Both the position numbers and the translations under genes were made by a program. The notes under the pieces are model-generated. The model saw only the letters and a program-made list of their open reading frames with translations, did not search any database and had not been told where the DNA came from. Source: Limnothrix sp. FACHB-406 (GTDB lineage Bacteria; Cyanobacteriota; Cyanobacteriia; CACIAM-69d). Taken from it: DNA of 64,000 nt. Positions 27,387 to 36,266 of the stretch are shown one piece after another. The stretch's first letter is position 1. Each line of letters begins with the position of its first letter. Location of the stretch: positions 42,084-106,083 of the forward strand of contig NZ_JACJSP010000015.1 of assembly GCF_014698235.1 (NCBI RefSeq), written 5' to 3'.

Positions 27387-29000
27387 TTACTGCGGCATTT
27401 CCAGCTTTTGGAACACGGGTTGCGGTTCCGCCAGCCCTTGCCCTGTCGGTAGGCCACCCCAATGGCCATGCCCCCCCAATTGCTCCCGCAGGGACGGATC
27501 CGCATCCACGCGATCGAAATCCACCGCAAACCCCAATTGGCCATAAATCCGGCTGCTCAGTTGAGGCACGATCGGGGACAGCCAATAGGCCGCCAACCGC
27601 ACCGACTCCAACACCGCATACAGGATTGCTTCCACAGCCGCCCGATCGCCCTGTTTGAACTTGGTCCAGGGAGCCTGCTCGTCTAAGTACTTGTTGCCCG
27701 TTTGAGCCAACATCAGCACCGACTGACAGGCCTCGTGCAGCGCCATGGCCCGGTAGGCCCGCCCCGCGCGATCGCCCAACGTCGTGCCCAATTGGCGCAA
27801 CGGATCCGTTTCCGCCACCGTCACCGACGGCACCCGACCCTCGCAATACTTGTGGGCCATCTTGAGGGTTCGGTTCAGCAAATTTCCCAAATCATTCGCC
27901 AAGTCCGCATTCACGATATTAATAAACCGCGTTTCATTGAAGTCCCCATCGCGGCCAAACTCAATTTCCTTGAGGAAGTAGTAACGAACCGCATCGCTAC
28001 CATAACGATCGATCAACGCCACCGGATCGATCGTATTCCCCAGCGTTTTGCCCATCTTTTGGCCATCTTTCGTTAAGAAGCCATGACCAAACAACCGTTG
28101 GGGAATCGGTAACCCAGCCGACATTAACATTGCTGGCCAATAAATGGCATGAAACCTCAGGATATCCTTACCAATCACGTGGGTACTGATTGGCCACCAA
28201 TGCCTCAGGGCATTCTCCAGCGTCGGGGCTTCACCGGGTTCTAACAATGCCGTCACGTAGCCCAACAGCGCATCAAACCAGACATAAAGCGTGTGCTTGG
28301 GATCATTGGGCAGCGCGAATCCCCAGTCAATATTGACCCGTGAAATGGAGAAATCTTGCAGCCCCCGTTCCACAAATGCCAACACCTCATTGCGGCGACT
28401 TTCCGGTTGAATAAACTCCGGATGGTCTCCATAAAATTGCTGCAGCGCTGTCTGATATTTGGAGAGCCGGAAAAAATAATTTTCCTCATCGCGCCACTCA
28501 GCCTGCTTGTTGGGATGCACCAGGCAATGATGATCCTCCGTTAGCTCCCGCTCTTCCTTAAACTCTTCGCAGGAAACGCAGTACCACCCCTGTTGCTTTC
28601 CAGAATAAATGTCCCCCGCAGCCCAAACGCGCTCAAAAAATTCCACCACAATGGCGCGATGCCGCTCGTCCGTTGTCCGAATGAAGCGATCGTAACGGAT
28701 ATTCAGCTTTTGCCAGAGATCGGCGAAACCCTGGACAATTTCATCACAGTGTTCCTGAGGGTTTTTGTTGCGTTCCTGGGCTGTCCGCTCGATTTTTTGG
28801 CCATGCTCATCAGTGCCGGTAATCATTAGCACCGGGTGCCCCTGTAACCGATAAAAACGGCCCACCGCATCCACCGCCATCGTGGTGTAGGCACTACCGA
28901 TGTGGGGTAATGCGTTGACGTAATAGAGGGGGGTTGTGATCGTGAAGGGGGACGGTTGCGGGGGCGGCGGGGAACTGGTCAAATCTTCGGTGACAACCAT
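27387..29000 (-). CDS. metG: Methionyl-tRNA synthetase
   Basis: The 537-residue class I synthetase charges tRNA-Met. The HIGH-type motif is YYVNALPHIGSAYTT near residue 30. A connective-peptide knob has a single Cys pair (CVSCEEFKEERE, then HHCLVHPNK), KMSKS is present as KMGKTLGNT near 305, and the anticodon-binding helices fill the C-terminus. No C-terminal EMAP-like dimerisation domain is present. KMGKT instead of KMSKS deserves note but occurs in some MetRS. Start ATG 29000. Confidence 0.93.
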   Translation of the reverse strand: MVVTEDLTSSPPPPQPSPFTITTPLYYVNALPHIGSAYTTMAVDAVGRFYRLQGHPVLMITGTDEHGQKIERTAQERNKNPQEHCDEIVQGFADLWQKLNIRYDRFIRTTDERHRAIVVEFFERVWAAGDIYSGKQQGWYCVSCEEFKEERELTEDHHCLVHPNKQAEWRDEENYFFRLSKYQTALQQFYGDHPEFIQPESRRNEVLAFVERGLQDFSISRVNIDWGFALPNDPKHTLYVWFDALLGYVTALLEPGEAPTLENALRHWWPISTHVIGKDILRFHAIYWPAMLMSAGLPIPQRLFGHGFLTKDGQKMGKTLGNTIDPVALIDRYGSDAVRYYFLKEIEFGRDGDFNETRFINIVNADLANDLGNLLNRTLKMAHKYCEGRVPSVTVAETDPLRQLGTTLGDRAGRAYRAMALHEACQSVLMLAQTGNKYLDEQAPWTKFKQGDRAAVEAILYAVLESVRLAAYWLSPIVPQLSSRIYGQLGFAVDFDRVDADPSLREQLGGHGHWGGLPTGQGLAEPQPVFQKLEMPQ

Positions 29001-29303
29001 GGATCGGCAGACGAGATTAGGGGGATTTGTTAAGCGGAAAAACTGAGTATTTTTTCACAGCTTCTTAGAATACGGCCGAACCGAGCTTGCCGTCTATGGA
29101 GTACGGGGTGGGAGTCTGGGAGGATTGCAGGAATTTGGGATCCAATTTTGGGCTTCAAGTTAACCAAACCGGGGGACTGGGGCCAGTTTTACCCTAGGCG
29201 ATGAGGGGGAAAAGCGGAGAGAACGATCGGGGTTTCCATAGATTTGTGCAGATTTGCGCGGAAGATGCCCCAAAAATGCCCCAGAGATGCCCTAAAAATG
29301 CAC
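29001..29303. other. Short gene-free region
   Basis: I see no gene. It includes a T-rich stretch near 29050 on the metG promoter side and a run of repeated GATGCCC(T/C)AAAAATGC units at about 29260-29303, directly before the stop of the following minus-strand gene. Confidence 0.4.
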
Positions 29304-29771
29304 TCACTCTGCCGTTAACCGGTAGGGGCTGCGCATCCCGGGTTTGAAGGTTCCAACCCAAACCTCGTAGGTGCCAGCCGGCCACTGGGGGGCGGTCACT
29401 TGGGCGGAAGCCGTGCCCACGGTGTCATCGCCACACAGGAGCAGCCCATTGGGGCCGCGCACGGCCAAGGTGGTGTCGTCTTGGCCGCTGTTGACGCTGA
29501 GGGTCAAGTTGGCGATCGGGGTTTGCAGGGTCAGGCGGTGATTGGGACTCAGGGAGCTGAAGCCAAGGCAATCGTGGCCCGCCTGGTCGGTCGATCGCCC
29601 CAGAACAGTGGAGGGCAAGTCATGGGAGCCGATCGCCGTGCCGGTGAGGGAACCTTTGGGGTTGCCGTTGGAAAGGGTCAAGTCCCCATCAATGGAAGTC
29701 TGGGCGATCGCGCGGGTGGCCCAGCAGCTCACCATGGCACAACCTAAGGTCAAAATCAGGGCAGGTTTCAC
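29304..29771 (-). CDS. Secreted protein with PPC-like C-terminal domain
   Basis: The 155-residue protein has a clear Sec signal peptide (MKPALILTLGCAMVSCWATRAIAQ, cleavage after AIA-Q). The mature part resembles the bacterial pre-peptidase C-terminal (PPC) beta-sandwich: HRLTLQTPIANLTLSVNSGQDDTTLAVRGPNG, two Cys (DCLGF and LLCGDD) and a final WPAGTYEVWVGTFKPG. It is likely periplasmic or extracellular; the function is unknown. Confidence 0.75.
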   Translation of the reverse strand: MKPALILTLGCAMVSCWATRAIAQTSIDGDLTLSNGNPKGSLTGTAIGSHDLPSTVLGRSTDQAGHDCLGFSSLSPNHRLTLQTPIANLTLSVNSGQDDTTLAVRGPNGLLLCGDDTVGTASAQVTAPQWPAGTYEVWVGTFKPGMRSPYRLTAE

Positions 29772-29892
29772 GGTTCAAGGTCTCCAATCGCAAGCTGAAT
29801 GGGTACTATTCAACCTATTCTCAGCGGTGCGACCTTGGCCCGCCGTTTCGACCTATTTTTGATCCGACTGTGGCAGTTCCACGGAGACAAAG

Positions 29893-30072
29893 ATGCCGTT
29901 AATTTTGGGGGCGATCGGGGCGGTGGCCCTGCTGTTGTTTTTGGACTGGACTGTGGTGGGGGCTTTTGTGGCCGTTGTGCGCGGCTGGGTGGGTTGGGTG
30001 CTGCCGTTGCCCGGTTGGTTGGCGGCCGTTGGGGGATTGGCTTTTTTGGTTTGGTGTCTGAGCGAGGATTAG
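29893..30072 (+). CDS. 59-residue small membrane protein
   Basis: This short reading frame encodes MPLILGAIGAVALLLFLDW, a middle basic turn (VVRGWVGWV) and PGWLAAVGGLAFLVWCL, followed by SED and TAG. It is two hydrophobic helices with a short loop. GGAG lies at 29883-29886, six bases before the ATG. Codon use is GC-rich like its neighbours. I cannot assign a family. Confidence 0.6.
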   Translation: MPLILGAIGAVALLLFLDWTVVGAFVAVVRGWVGWVLPLPGWLAAVGGLAFLVWCLSED

Positions 30073-30073
30073 T

Positions 30074-30129
30074 GTTGAAGATTGGGTGTTGAGAATTGGG
30101 TGCTCAAGATTGGGCGCTCAAGATTTAGA
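30074..30129. repeat. 14-bp tandem repeat, four units
   Basis: Units start at 30074, 30088, 30102 and 30116: GTTGAAGATTGGGT, GTTGAGAATTGGGT, GCTCAAGATTGGGC, GCTCAAGATTTAGA. The repeat begins one base after the stop of the small membrane protein. Two further short tandem duplications follow at about 30186-30213 (TTTTTCCTGCATA units) and 30219-30248 (TAGCCAATAGA units). Confidence 0.85.
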
Positions 30130-30348
30130 TGCTTTGAACACTGCAAAATTCTCACGGGGTTCGATCGCGGCGACGACCGCCGTGTTTTTCCTGCATAGTT
30201 TTTCCTGCATAATCTTGTAGCCAATAGACTTATAGCCAATAGATAAGCCCAAGCCGGTTTCCTGACTTACGCCTTGGATGATGTGTCCATCTCCTCGGTC
30301 TTGAAGCGGAAATATGCGCTGAAGCAACCCGTTAGGAATGCCCAAGGC

Positions 30349-32133
30349 ATGAGTCGGCCCTGGGGCATGGTTTGGGTGAACGGGCATCCCCCACAGCCGA
30401 TCGTGCGATCGAGGGTTTTGATTTTGAGCTTGTCGCCTTCCCAACTCCTAGTTTCCTGGTCTTCGGCTGACCTTGACCCGCAGCCAGCGGCCCTGGCCAG
30501 GGTGGCTGAGTTGCGATCGACCCTGCGCCAGCAACCGATCGGGCCAGAAGCAGCGGTGTGTTATGGCCAACTGGGAGCCGCACTGGCAATGTTGGGGCGA
30601 CGAGTGCCGGCCCTGTGGGCGTTTTTGCATCAGGCCCTCTGTGCCGGTTGGGAAGACGCGGACTTGGCCTACCAGGAATATCACCTGCTGCCAACCTGCG
30701 CGATCGAGCAGCAAGCCCACGCCCATCACCAACTGGCCCTGTGGCTGCGCGATCAGGACTGTTGGCTGGGGGCCCGCCTGGCCTTGGAGGAGGCGATCGC
30801 CCTTGATCACAACTCCCTGACGGCTTGGACGGCCCTGGGCGATTGGTGGCGAGACTGTCCCGACCCAGCCTTGGAACCGGAGCGGGTCGATCGGGCCCTG
30901 GCCGCCTATCTTCAGGCCTTGTATCGCAATCCCACCTACCGCCGACCCTACGATCACCTGTTTCGGTTGCTCCAGCGGGCTGGCCGCTTCGAGGATGCCC
31001 TGTCCTGTGGGCGCAAGTGGGTTCCGCGCTCCCTGGTGCTGGCCGATCGCCAGCAAGTGCCCCAGGAATTGCCCGCCGCCACCTTGGACTATTGCCCGAT
31101 CGACCCGGCCGATCGGGTGCAGCTCAGGGCTTCCCGATCGCCCCTCGGAGAGCCGCCCCATCCCGACCTTTGCGCCACTGAATACGAAGTTGATCCCACC
31201 TTTGTGGTCACCCTGCCCCAGGGCCGAGCCTGGACGGATCATTACACCAGCGCCATTTTTACCGAAACGGGCGCATTGGTTCAGGAACTCTCCCTCGGGA
31301 GCGTGGAGTTGGTGGCCCTGTCGGAGCAATTGCCGCCGCCGCGCCGGGTGGCGGGAACCGTGGCCCTGTTGTCGGTAGCGGGGGGGTCAATGTTTTGTCA
31401 CTGGTTGCTGAATCTCCTGTCGCGGTTGCGGCTGCTGGCCGATGCGGGCTGGACGTTGGATCAGTTGGACTATGTGGCGGTGAATGAACAGGAATATCGC
31501 TACCAAACGGAAACCCTGGAACTGTTGGGCATTCCGCCCCAAAAGCTGATTATTAGCAATCCAGACGATCGCCATATTGTGGCCGATCGGTTGGTGGTGC
31601 CTTCTCGGGTCGATCGGGCCACGCCTTGGATTTGCGACACCCTGCGGCAACTGTTTTTGCGACCCGCCATTATCCAGTCCATGGCCCCGCACGATCGGCT
31701 CTACATCAGTCGTGATTGGGCCAAATATCGCCGTGTCGTGGACGATCGCCAACTCAGTGATTGGTTGGTGCGTCAGCATGGATTCAAAATCGTGCTGCTG
31801 GAAAGTCTGTCCTTTGCCCAACAGGTTTCCCTTTTGGCCCAAGCCAAGGTGGTGATTGCGCCCCACGGAGCTGGCCTCACCAATCTGGTTTTTTGCCAAC
31901 CGGGCACGATCGTCCTGGAACTGTTTTCACCGCGCTATGTGCCCAGCTACTTTTGGGAAATTGCCGACCTGATTGGCCTAGCGCACTATCACCTGGTGGG
32001 TGAACCCCTAGATCACTATCCCGATCCGGAGGCGATTTTGAACTATCGCTTCTCGGATCCCGGGGCTGATGGGATTTGGATTCCGTTCGATCGCTTCCAA
32101 ACGGCCGTCAACTACCTGTTGACCGAGGGTTAA
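30349..32133 (+). CDS. Glycosyltransferase family 61 protein with N-terminal helical repeats
   Basis: The ~594-residue protein has an N-terminal half (to ~290) of TPR-like helices (ALWAFLHQALCAGW, HHQLALWLRDQDCWLGARLALEEAIAL, DRALAAYLQALYRNPTY). The C-terminal half is a GT61/DUF563 transferase with HWLLNLLSRLRLL, DRLYISRDWAKYRRV, the conserved IAPHGAGLTNLVFCQPGTIVLELF and a final FQTAVNYLL. GT61 members transfer xylose or GlcNAc-type sugars; here the acceptor is unknown, perhaps a surface polysaccharide. ATG 30349 was chosen; a TTG at 30274 is an in-frame alternative. Confidence 0.82.
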   Translation: MSRPWGMVWVNGHPPQPIVRSRVLILSLSPSQLLVSWSSADLDPQPAALARVAELRSTLRQQPIGPEAAVCYGQLGAALAMLGRRVPALWAFLHQALCAGWEDADLAYQEYHLLPTCAIEQQAHAHHQLALWLRDQDCWLGARLALEEAIALDHNSLTAWTALGDWWRDCPDPALEPERVDRALAAYLQALYRNPTYRRPYDHLFRLLQRAGRFEDALSCGRKWVPRSLVLADRQQVPQELPAATLDYCPIDPADRVQLRASRSPLGEPPHPDLCATEYEVDPTFVVTLPQGRAWTDHYTSAIFTETGALVQELSLGSVELVALSEQLPPPRRVAGTVALLSVAGGSMFCHWLLNLLSRLRLLADAGWTLDQLDYVAVNEQEYRYQTETLELLGIPPQKLIISNPDDRHIVADRLVVPSRVDRATPWICDTLRQLFLRPAIIQSMAPHDRLYISRDWAKYRRVVDDRQLSDWLVRQHGFKIVLLESLSFAQQVSLLAQAKVVIAPHGAGLTNLVFCQPGTIVLELFSPRYVPSYFWEIADLIGLAHYHLVGEPLDHYPDPEAILNYRFSDPGADGIWIPFDRFQTAVNYLLTEG

Positions 32134-32283
32134 CCCAGAGCGCCAATCCAGCGCCAACCTAGAACTGCTCGATCGCCCCAATTTCCCGCCGTTCTGCCGC
32201 CTTTCCCATCCTTCCTCCGCAAGCCTGCCCCCCTCGATCGGGTGCATCCGGTTGTTGACTGCGATACTTTTTGAAAGTCATTT

Positions 32284-32300
32284 GCATTTAAAATAAATGC
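32284..32300. promoter_or_regulatory. GCATTTA palindrome upstream of the AraC regulator gene
   Basis: GCATTTA (32284-32290) and TAAATGC (32294-32300) form a perfect 7-3-7 palindrome about 70 bp before the regulator ATG. Similar GCATT half-sites occur before exbB. It is a candidate operator for Fur or for the AraC protein itself (inference). Confidence 0.5.
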
Positions 32301-32370
32301 CAACTTTTGAAACTGCTAGCAATTCCTAATAATTCCATTCCTAAATTTCACCAAAAATCACTTATCTAAT

Positions 32371-33021
32371 ATGGCTCCTGGCATCTCTGACGATGACTGG
32401 CGGGACTTGTGGCAAGCCAGCCGCCAGATGGCCCACCCCTTCAATTCCCAAGATTCCCCCGATTTCCAAGATTCCCCCGATTTCCAAGATTCTCCCGATT
32501 CCACCGATCCATTGACCCTAATCACGCCTGCGATGCAAGTGGTGCTGCAACAGATGCTCCATTGCCCCCACCACGGCGCGATGAGGCAGATGTATTTGGA
32601 AAGTAAGTTCGTGGAACTGTTGACCCTGTGGTTAGCTCAAGCGGAAGACCAAGGGGGAGCCGATCGACCCATCGCCGATCACTCGCTGCCCCTGAAGGGA
32701 TCTGACCTCGATCGGATTTACCAAGCGCGGGATATTTTGCTGCAACGGTTCCAGACTCCCCCGTCCTTGACGGATTTGGCGCGACAGGTGGGGCTAAATG
32801 ACTGCACCCTGAAGCGGCAGTTTAAGCAGGTGTTTGGCAAAACCGTCTTTGGCTATTTACACGATTACCGCATGGAGCAAGCCCGCCGTTGGTTGCTCGA
32901 TCGCCAGTGGTCTGTGACGGAAGTGGCCCGGCGAGTGGGCTACACCAACCTTTGCGCTTTCAGTACGGCATTTCGCAAAAAATTTGGCCTCAGTCCCCGA
33001 TCGTTCCAGCGACAAGGCTGA
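32371..33021 (+). CDS. AraC-family regulator, PchR-like, with short N-terminus
   Basis: The protein has 216 residues. Residues ~112-214 are a complete AraC DNA-binding domain with two HTHs (LTDLARQVGLNDCTLKRQFKQVFG and VTEVARRVGYTNLCAFSTAFRKKFGLSPRSFQ). The preceding LQQMLHCPHHGAMRQMYLESKFVELLTLWL segment is typical of the PchR-type regulators of siderophore uptake genes. Those are usually ~320-340 residues; here most of the N-terminal sensory domain is missing. Instead there is an in-frame repeat QDSPDFQDSPDFQDSPDS at ~27-44. It lies upstream of and parallel to exbB-exbD-tonB and the receptors, supporting a role in iron regulation. Confidence 0.85.
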   Translation: MAPGISDDDWRDLWQASRQMAHPFNSQDSPDFQDSPDFQDSPDSTDPLTLITPAMQVVLQQMLHCPHHGAMRQMYLESKFVELLTLWLAQAEDQGGADRPIADHSLPLKGSDLDRIYQARDILLQRFQTPPSLTDLARQVGLNDCTLKRQFKQVFGKTVFGYLHDYRMEQARRWLLDRQWSVTEVARRVGYTNLCAFSTAFRKKFGLSPRSFQRQG

Positions 33022-33590
33022 AACTGATGGCCGGTCGAGGGTCAAGGGGCGATCAAGGGACTGCCGCGCGATCGCCCCTTGACCCCAATTTCACTAAAAA
33101 TTCCGTTTCGCCAAAGAAAAATTCCGTTTCAGCAAACTTTTGTTCCCCATTTTCGGGAAATGACACCGTAAGATCATCTCGCTCATTAATTGAAAGTAGT
33201 TCTCAACTGAGAGGTTCGGCGGTGGCGCTCCACCGTCACGCTGGCTGGCGCGAGGGAATTGGCGCGGCTCGTGGACTGAAATTTGATGACTGGCAAACCC
33301 ATGACCAAGGGCGCTTGAACAGTAGAAACGTCAGCTCAGAATAAAAAACGTCTGAAACATCAAGCTTGATCCATTTGCCTCCAGCCGCCGTAACCAACAA
33401 GAACCAGTAAAAAACTTGAACCCTTTGTTTTCATTGCTGTTTCGGTTTTACAAGCATCTCAGAATAAATTTTTGAAAAATCTCCTTGAAAATCAAAAATG
33501 AACCATTCATTGATGAGCATTAAGTGAGCATTTATTGGCATTTTTTGCAAAATTTGCAAGCAATTCGTTAATCAGGTGGGTGAAGGAACG
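33022..33590. other. Regulatory intergenic region before the exbB operon
   Basis: No gene is evident. It contains a GC hairpin, CGGTGG (33220-33225) with CCACCG (33230-33235) around a 4-base loop; two copies of CTCAGAATAAA near 33335 and 33456; a tandem 11-bp duplication TGAGCATTAAG/TGAGCATTTAT at 33514-33535; and an AT-rich stretch up to the exbB ATG. This is where operon control is expected. Confidence 0.6.
33514..33544. promoter_or_regulatory. Helically phased GCATT repeats before exbB
   Basis: GCATTAA, GCATTTA and GCATTTT start at 33517, 33528 and 33538, i.e. spaced 11 and 10 bp, so they face the same side of the helix. The same heptamer GCATTTA forms the palindrome before araC. AraC-family activators often bind such direct repeats, so this is a reasonable activator or Fur-type site (inference). 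Confidence 0.45.
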
Positions 33591-34265
33591 ATGCAAAAAT
33601 TGGGTGAAATTTTGGTGGCGGCGGGAGCAGTTGCGGTTCCCCTCACATTGTTTTCAGTGTTGGCGATCGCTCTAATCATTGAGCGTGTGGTGTTTTGGTT
33701 TCGGGTGAATCGTCGGCAAACCAAAGTGATTCGGGAAGTGCTGGATCTCTATGAATTTGATCCACTGTTGGCTGTGGAAAAACTCAAGCGAAATCTGGAT
33801 TTACCCCTGGGGCGCATTTTCCTGGCGGCGGCTTCCTTGGATGAGGCTGAACCCGATGAAATTGCCCTAGCGATCGATGGGGCAACCCAAGCAGAAATTC
33901 CGGTTTTAAAGCGCTTTAACAACATTTTTGACACGATCATTACCCTGTCGCCGTTGTTGGGATTGTTGGGGACAGTGTTGGGGCTAATTCAATCCTTCAG
34001 TTCTCTGAATTTGGGTGATGTGGGCGGTGCAAAAACCACCGCAGTCACCTCGGGAATTAGCGAAGCCTTGGTTTCTACGGCGTTTGGTTTGGTGGTGGCG
34101 TTGTTCACGCTGTTTTTTGCCAATACGTTCCGAAGCTTTTATCTGCGGCAAATTGCCCTAATTCAGGAATATTCAGCGGAACTGGAATTGCGGCATCGGC
34201 GCTATTTGAAAAAAATGCAAGCCAAACAAACAGGAGGAGCAACCTATGCGCAGGCGAACCATTGA
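33591..34265 (+). CDS. exbB: ExbB/MotA/TolQ-family proton channel protein
   Basis: The 224-residue protein is the proton-channel subunit energising TonB. There is one helix near the N-terminus (LTLFSVLAIALIIERVVFWF), a cytoplasmic segment, then two helices around TLSPLLGLLGTVLGLIQSF and TAVTSGISEALVSTAFGLVVALFTLFF, the MotA/TolQ/ExbB signature. The ATG at 33591 follows GAAGGA at 33582-33587. Its 3' end overlaps exbD by 20 bp. Confidence 0.93.
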   Translation: MQKLGEILVAAGAVAVPLTLFSVLAIALIIERVVFWFRVNRRQTKVIREVLDLYEFDPLLAVEKLKRNLDLPLGRIFLAAASLDEAEPDEIALAIDGATQAEIPVLKRFNNIFDTIITLSPLLGLLGTVLGLIQSFSSLNLGDVGGAKTTAVTSGISEALVSTAFGLVVALFTLFFANTFRSFYLRQIALIQEYSAELELRHRRYLKKMQAKQTGGATYAQANH

Positions 34266-34662
34266 TGAACCAGATTTGCCGCCTCGGATTGAAATTGTGC
34301 CGATGATCGATGTGATCTTCGCAATTTTGACCTTTTTCATTATGTCTACGCTCTTTTTGGGGCGGTTTGAAGGGTTGGCGGTGAATTTGCCGAAAGCCCA
34401 ATCAGCCAAGCCCCAAAAGGTGATTCGAGCCACGGTGACCCTCGATCCGCAGGGCGGTTTATTTCTGAACAAAACCCCCGTGACGATCGAGTCTTTAAGC
34501 GCAGCCATTCGAGGACTTCAACAGTCAGGACAGGATTTAACAATCGTCCTGAATGCGGATGGTTCTGTGACGCACGATCGGGTGGTGGCGGTGATGGATC
34601 GGGTGCGCCAAGTGGAGGGAGCCAAACTGGCGATCGCTACCCAAAAACCCACCCAGCCCTAA
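34246..34662 (+). CDS. exbD: ExbD/TolR-family protein
   Basis: The 138-residue partner of ExbB has an N-terminal cytoplasmic tail, one membrane helix with the proton-carrying Asp (IEIVPMIDVIFAILTFFIM) and a periplasmic domain (ATVTLDPQGGLFLNKTPVTIESL, VVAVMDRVRQVEGAKLAIAT). It overlaps exbB and is preceded by AGGAGG inside the exbB end, so the two are translationally linked. tonB follows 51 bp downstream. Confidence 0.93.
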   Translation: MRRRTIDEPDLPPRIEIVPMIDVIFAILTFFIMSTLFLGRFEGLAVNLPKAQSAKPQKVIRATVTLDPQGGLFLNKTPVTIESLSAAIRGLQQSGQDLTIVLNADGSVTHDRVVAVMDRVRQVEGAKLAIATQKPTQP

Positions 34663-34712
34663 GGAATTGCTCACCTGTTTTTGCCCGATAGCTTGATGGT
34701 TTAAATCCGCCT

Positions 34713-36113
34713 ATGGACAGCTCGCAACTGATTGGTCAGCAGCGCCAAAAGGAATCTCGGTGGCTGAAACGGTTTCTGTTTGGCAGCGTTTGCGGGTCGA
34801 TCGCCCTGCATGGGTTGGCCTGGGGGTGGCAAGTCCGCAACTGGTGGAGCGATCGCCCGGCGACCACCGACAGCGAAATGGAAGTGACCATTTCCAACGT
34901 CACGCCCGATCGCCCGCCGGAACCCCTGGCCACGCCTCCTTCGACCGACCCCGTAACCAATCCACAGCGCGATCGGGTTCCGCTGGCTCCTCAGAGTCAG
35001 GCTCCCTTGAAAGCGGGCGAAGATGCGCCCACCCGCAACCCCAATCCCACGGGCGATCGTGACCCGATCGCCCCCGGCACCAGTCCCACGGGAGACGCGC
35101 CGGCCATGGCCACGGGCACCGGCCCGCTTAGCGATCCCAACGGTACAGGGAACGGGTTTGGCAACGCCAGCCAAGCCACCGGATTCACCTCGGGCGCACC
35201 GGACGGCGATCCCGAGGGCACGGGGTCGAGCGATGGGGAACCGGCTGGCACGCTGGAGGGGCCGCCCGTGACCAGCCCGCCGCCGAGTCCGCCGCCCGCC
35301 CCCGCGCGATCGCCCGGCCAGCCCCAATGCGTGAGTTGTCCCCTGCCGCGCTATCGGGGTACGGAAGCCAGTCCCCGCGTGGATTTGCGGATTCGGCCCG
35401 ATGGCAGCGTGGAGGTGCGGTTGCGCCAATCCAGCGGCAACCCGGCGGTCGATCGCGAAACCCTAGAAGCGATGCGCCAATGGCGTTTTGACCCGCAAAC
35501 CGTGCCGGAAGGAGGCCTGCGCCGCCCCATGCGCGTCACCTACGAGGAGGAGGGATCGCGGTTCCAGCGGGCTAACGAGGCCCGTCGTCGCGAGGAGTCC
35601 GAACGTCGCCAGGTCGCGGAACAGGAGGAACGGCAACGGGCCGCCGATCGCCCCACGGAACAGCCCGCACCGACGGCCGATCGCCCCATGGAGCGACCCA
35701 CCGAACGAGCCCCAGAGCGCACGGCGGAACAACCGGCCAGTCCTGCCCCCGCGGCCACCACCCCGGCCGCCGCGCCCGCCGCCCCGGCTCCTGTCGATCG
35801 GGAACCGCGCCCCAATCGCTCCACTGCGCCCAGCAACACCAGCGATCCGAGTCCCAGCCGGCCGGCAGCTCCGGAACCGGCCCGCCCCGCAGTGGTGGCC
35901 CCCGCCCCTGCCCGATCGCCCGTGGCCCCAGCGGAACCACCGGCCCGCAGTCCCGCCGCCGAGGCCCCGGCCGCGCCGGCCCGCCGCAGTCCGCGCCCGA
36001 CCCGATCGCCTCGGCCCCGGCGATCGCCCCCGCCCGTCCAGGCGGCCCCCGCCCCAGCGCCCGTGGCCCCCAGCGCTCCGGAACCCGCCCCCGCCAGCAG
36101 TCCCGCCGACTAG
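34713..36113 (+). CDS. tonB: TonB-like energy transducer with internal TonB_C domain and long Pro/Ala tail
   Basis: The protein has 466 residues. There is a membrane anchor (~20-42), a ~160-residue Pro/Gly/Asp/Thr-rich periplasmic linker, and a TonB C-terminal-type domain at ~208-278 (CPLPRYRGTEASPRVDLRIR, VDRETLEAMRQWRFDPQT). Then, unusually, a charged helix (RRREESERRQVAEQEERQR) and a ~155-residue Pro/Ala/Arg-rich tail (311-466) follow. Standard TonB ends with its receptor-binding domain. The role of the tail is unknown; a cell-wall spacer or a second contact is possible. Its place between exbD and the receptors fixes the functional context. Confidence 0.85.
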   Translation: MDSSQLIGQQRQKESRWLKRFLFGSVCGSIALHGLAWGWQVRNWWSDRPATTDSEMEVTISNVTPDRPPEPLATPPSTDPVTNPQRDRVPLAPQSQAPLKAGEDAPTRNPNPTGDRDPIAPGTSPTGDAPAMATGTGPLSDPNGTGNGFGNASQATGFTSGAPDGDPEGTGSSDGEPAGTLEGPPVTSPPPSPPPAPARSPGQPQCVSCPLPRYRGTEASPRVDLRIRPDGSVEVRLRQSSGNPAVDRETLEAMRQWRFDPQTVPEGGLRRPMRVTYEEEGSRFQRANEARRREESERRQVAEQEERQRAADRPTEQPAPTADRPMERPTERAPERTAEQPASPAPAATTPAAAPAAPAPVDREPRPNRSTAPSNTSDPSPSRPAAPEPARPAVVAPAPARSPVAPAEPPARSPAAEAPAAPARRSPRPTRSPRPRRSPPPVQAAPAPAPVAPSAPEPAPASSPAD

Positions 36114-36266
36114 CGCGATCGAACACCACTGATGCCCTATCCCGGATCCACCGTTGCTGCGGTGTGATTCCCGATCGTGCTGGGCAGAATTCGGGTGCGA
36201 TTGCTCTGGCTCAAGGGTTTGCCCGTTTTGAATTTGCTGTTTTGAGCTTGTTTTTAGGAAACTCCC

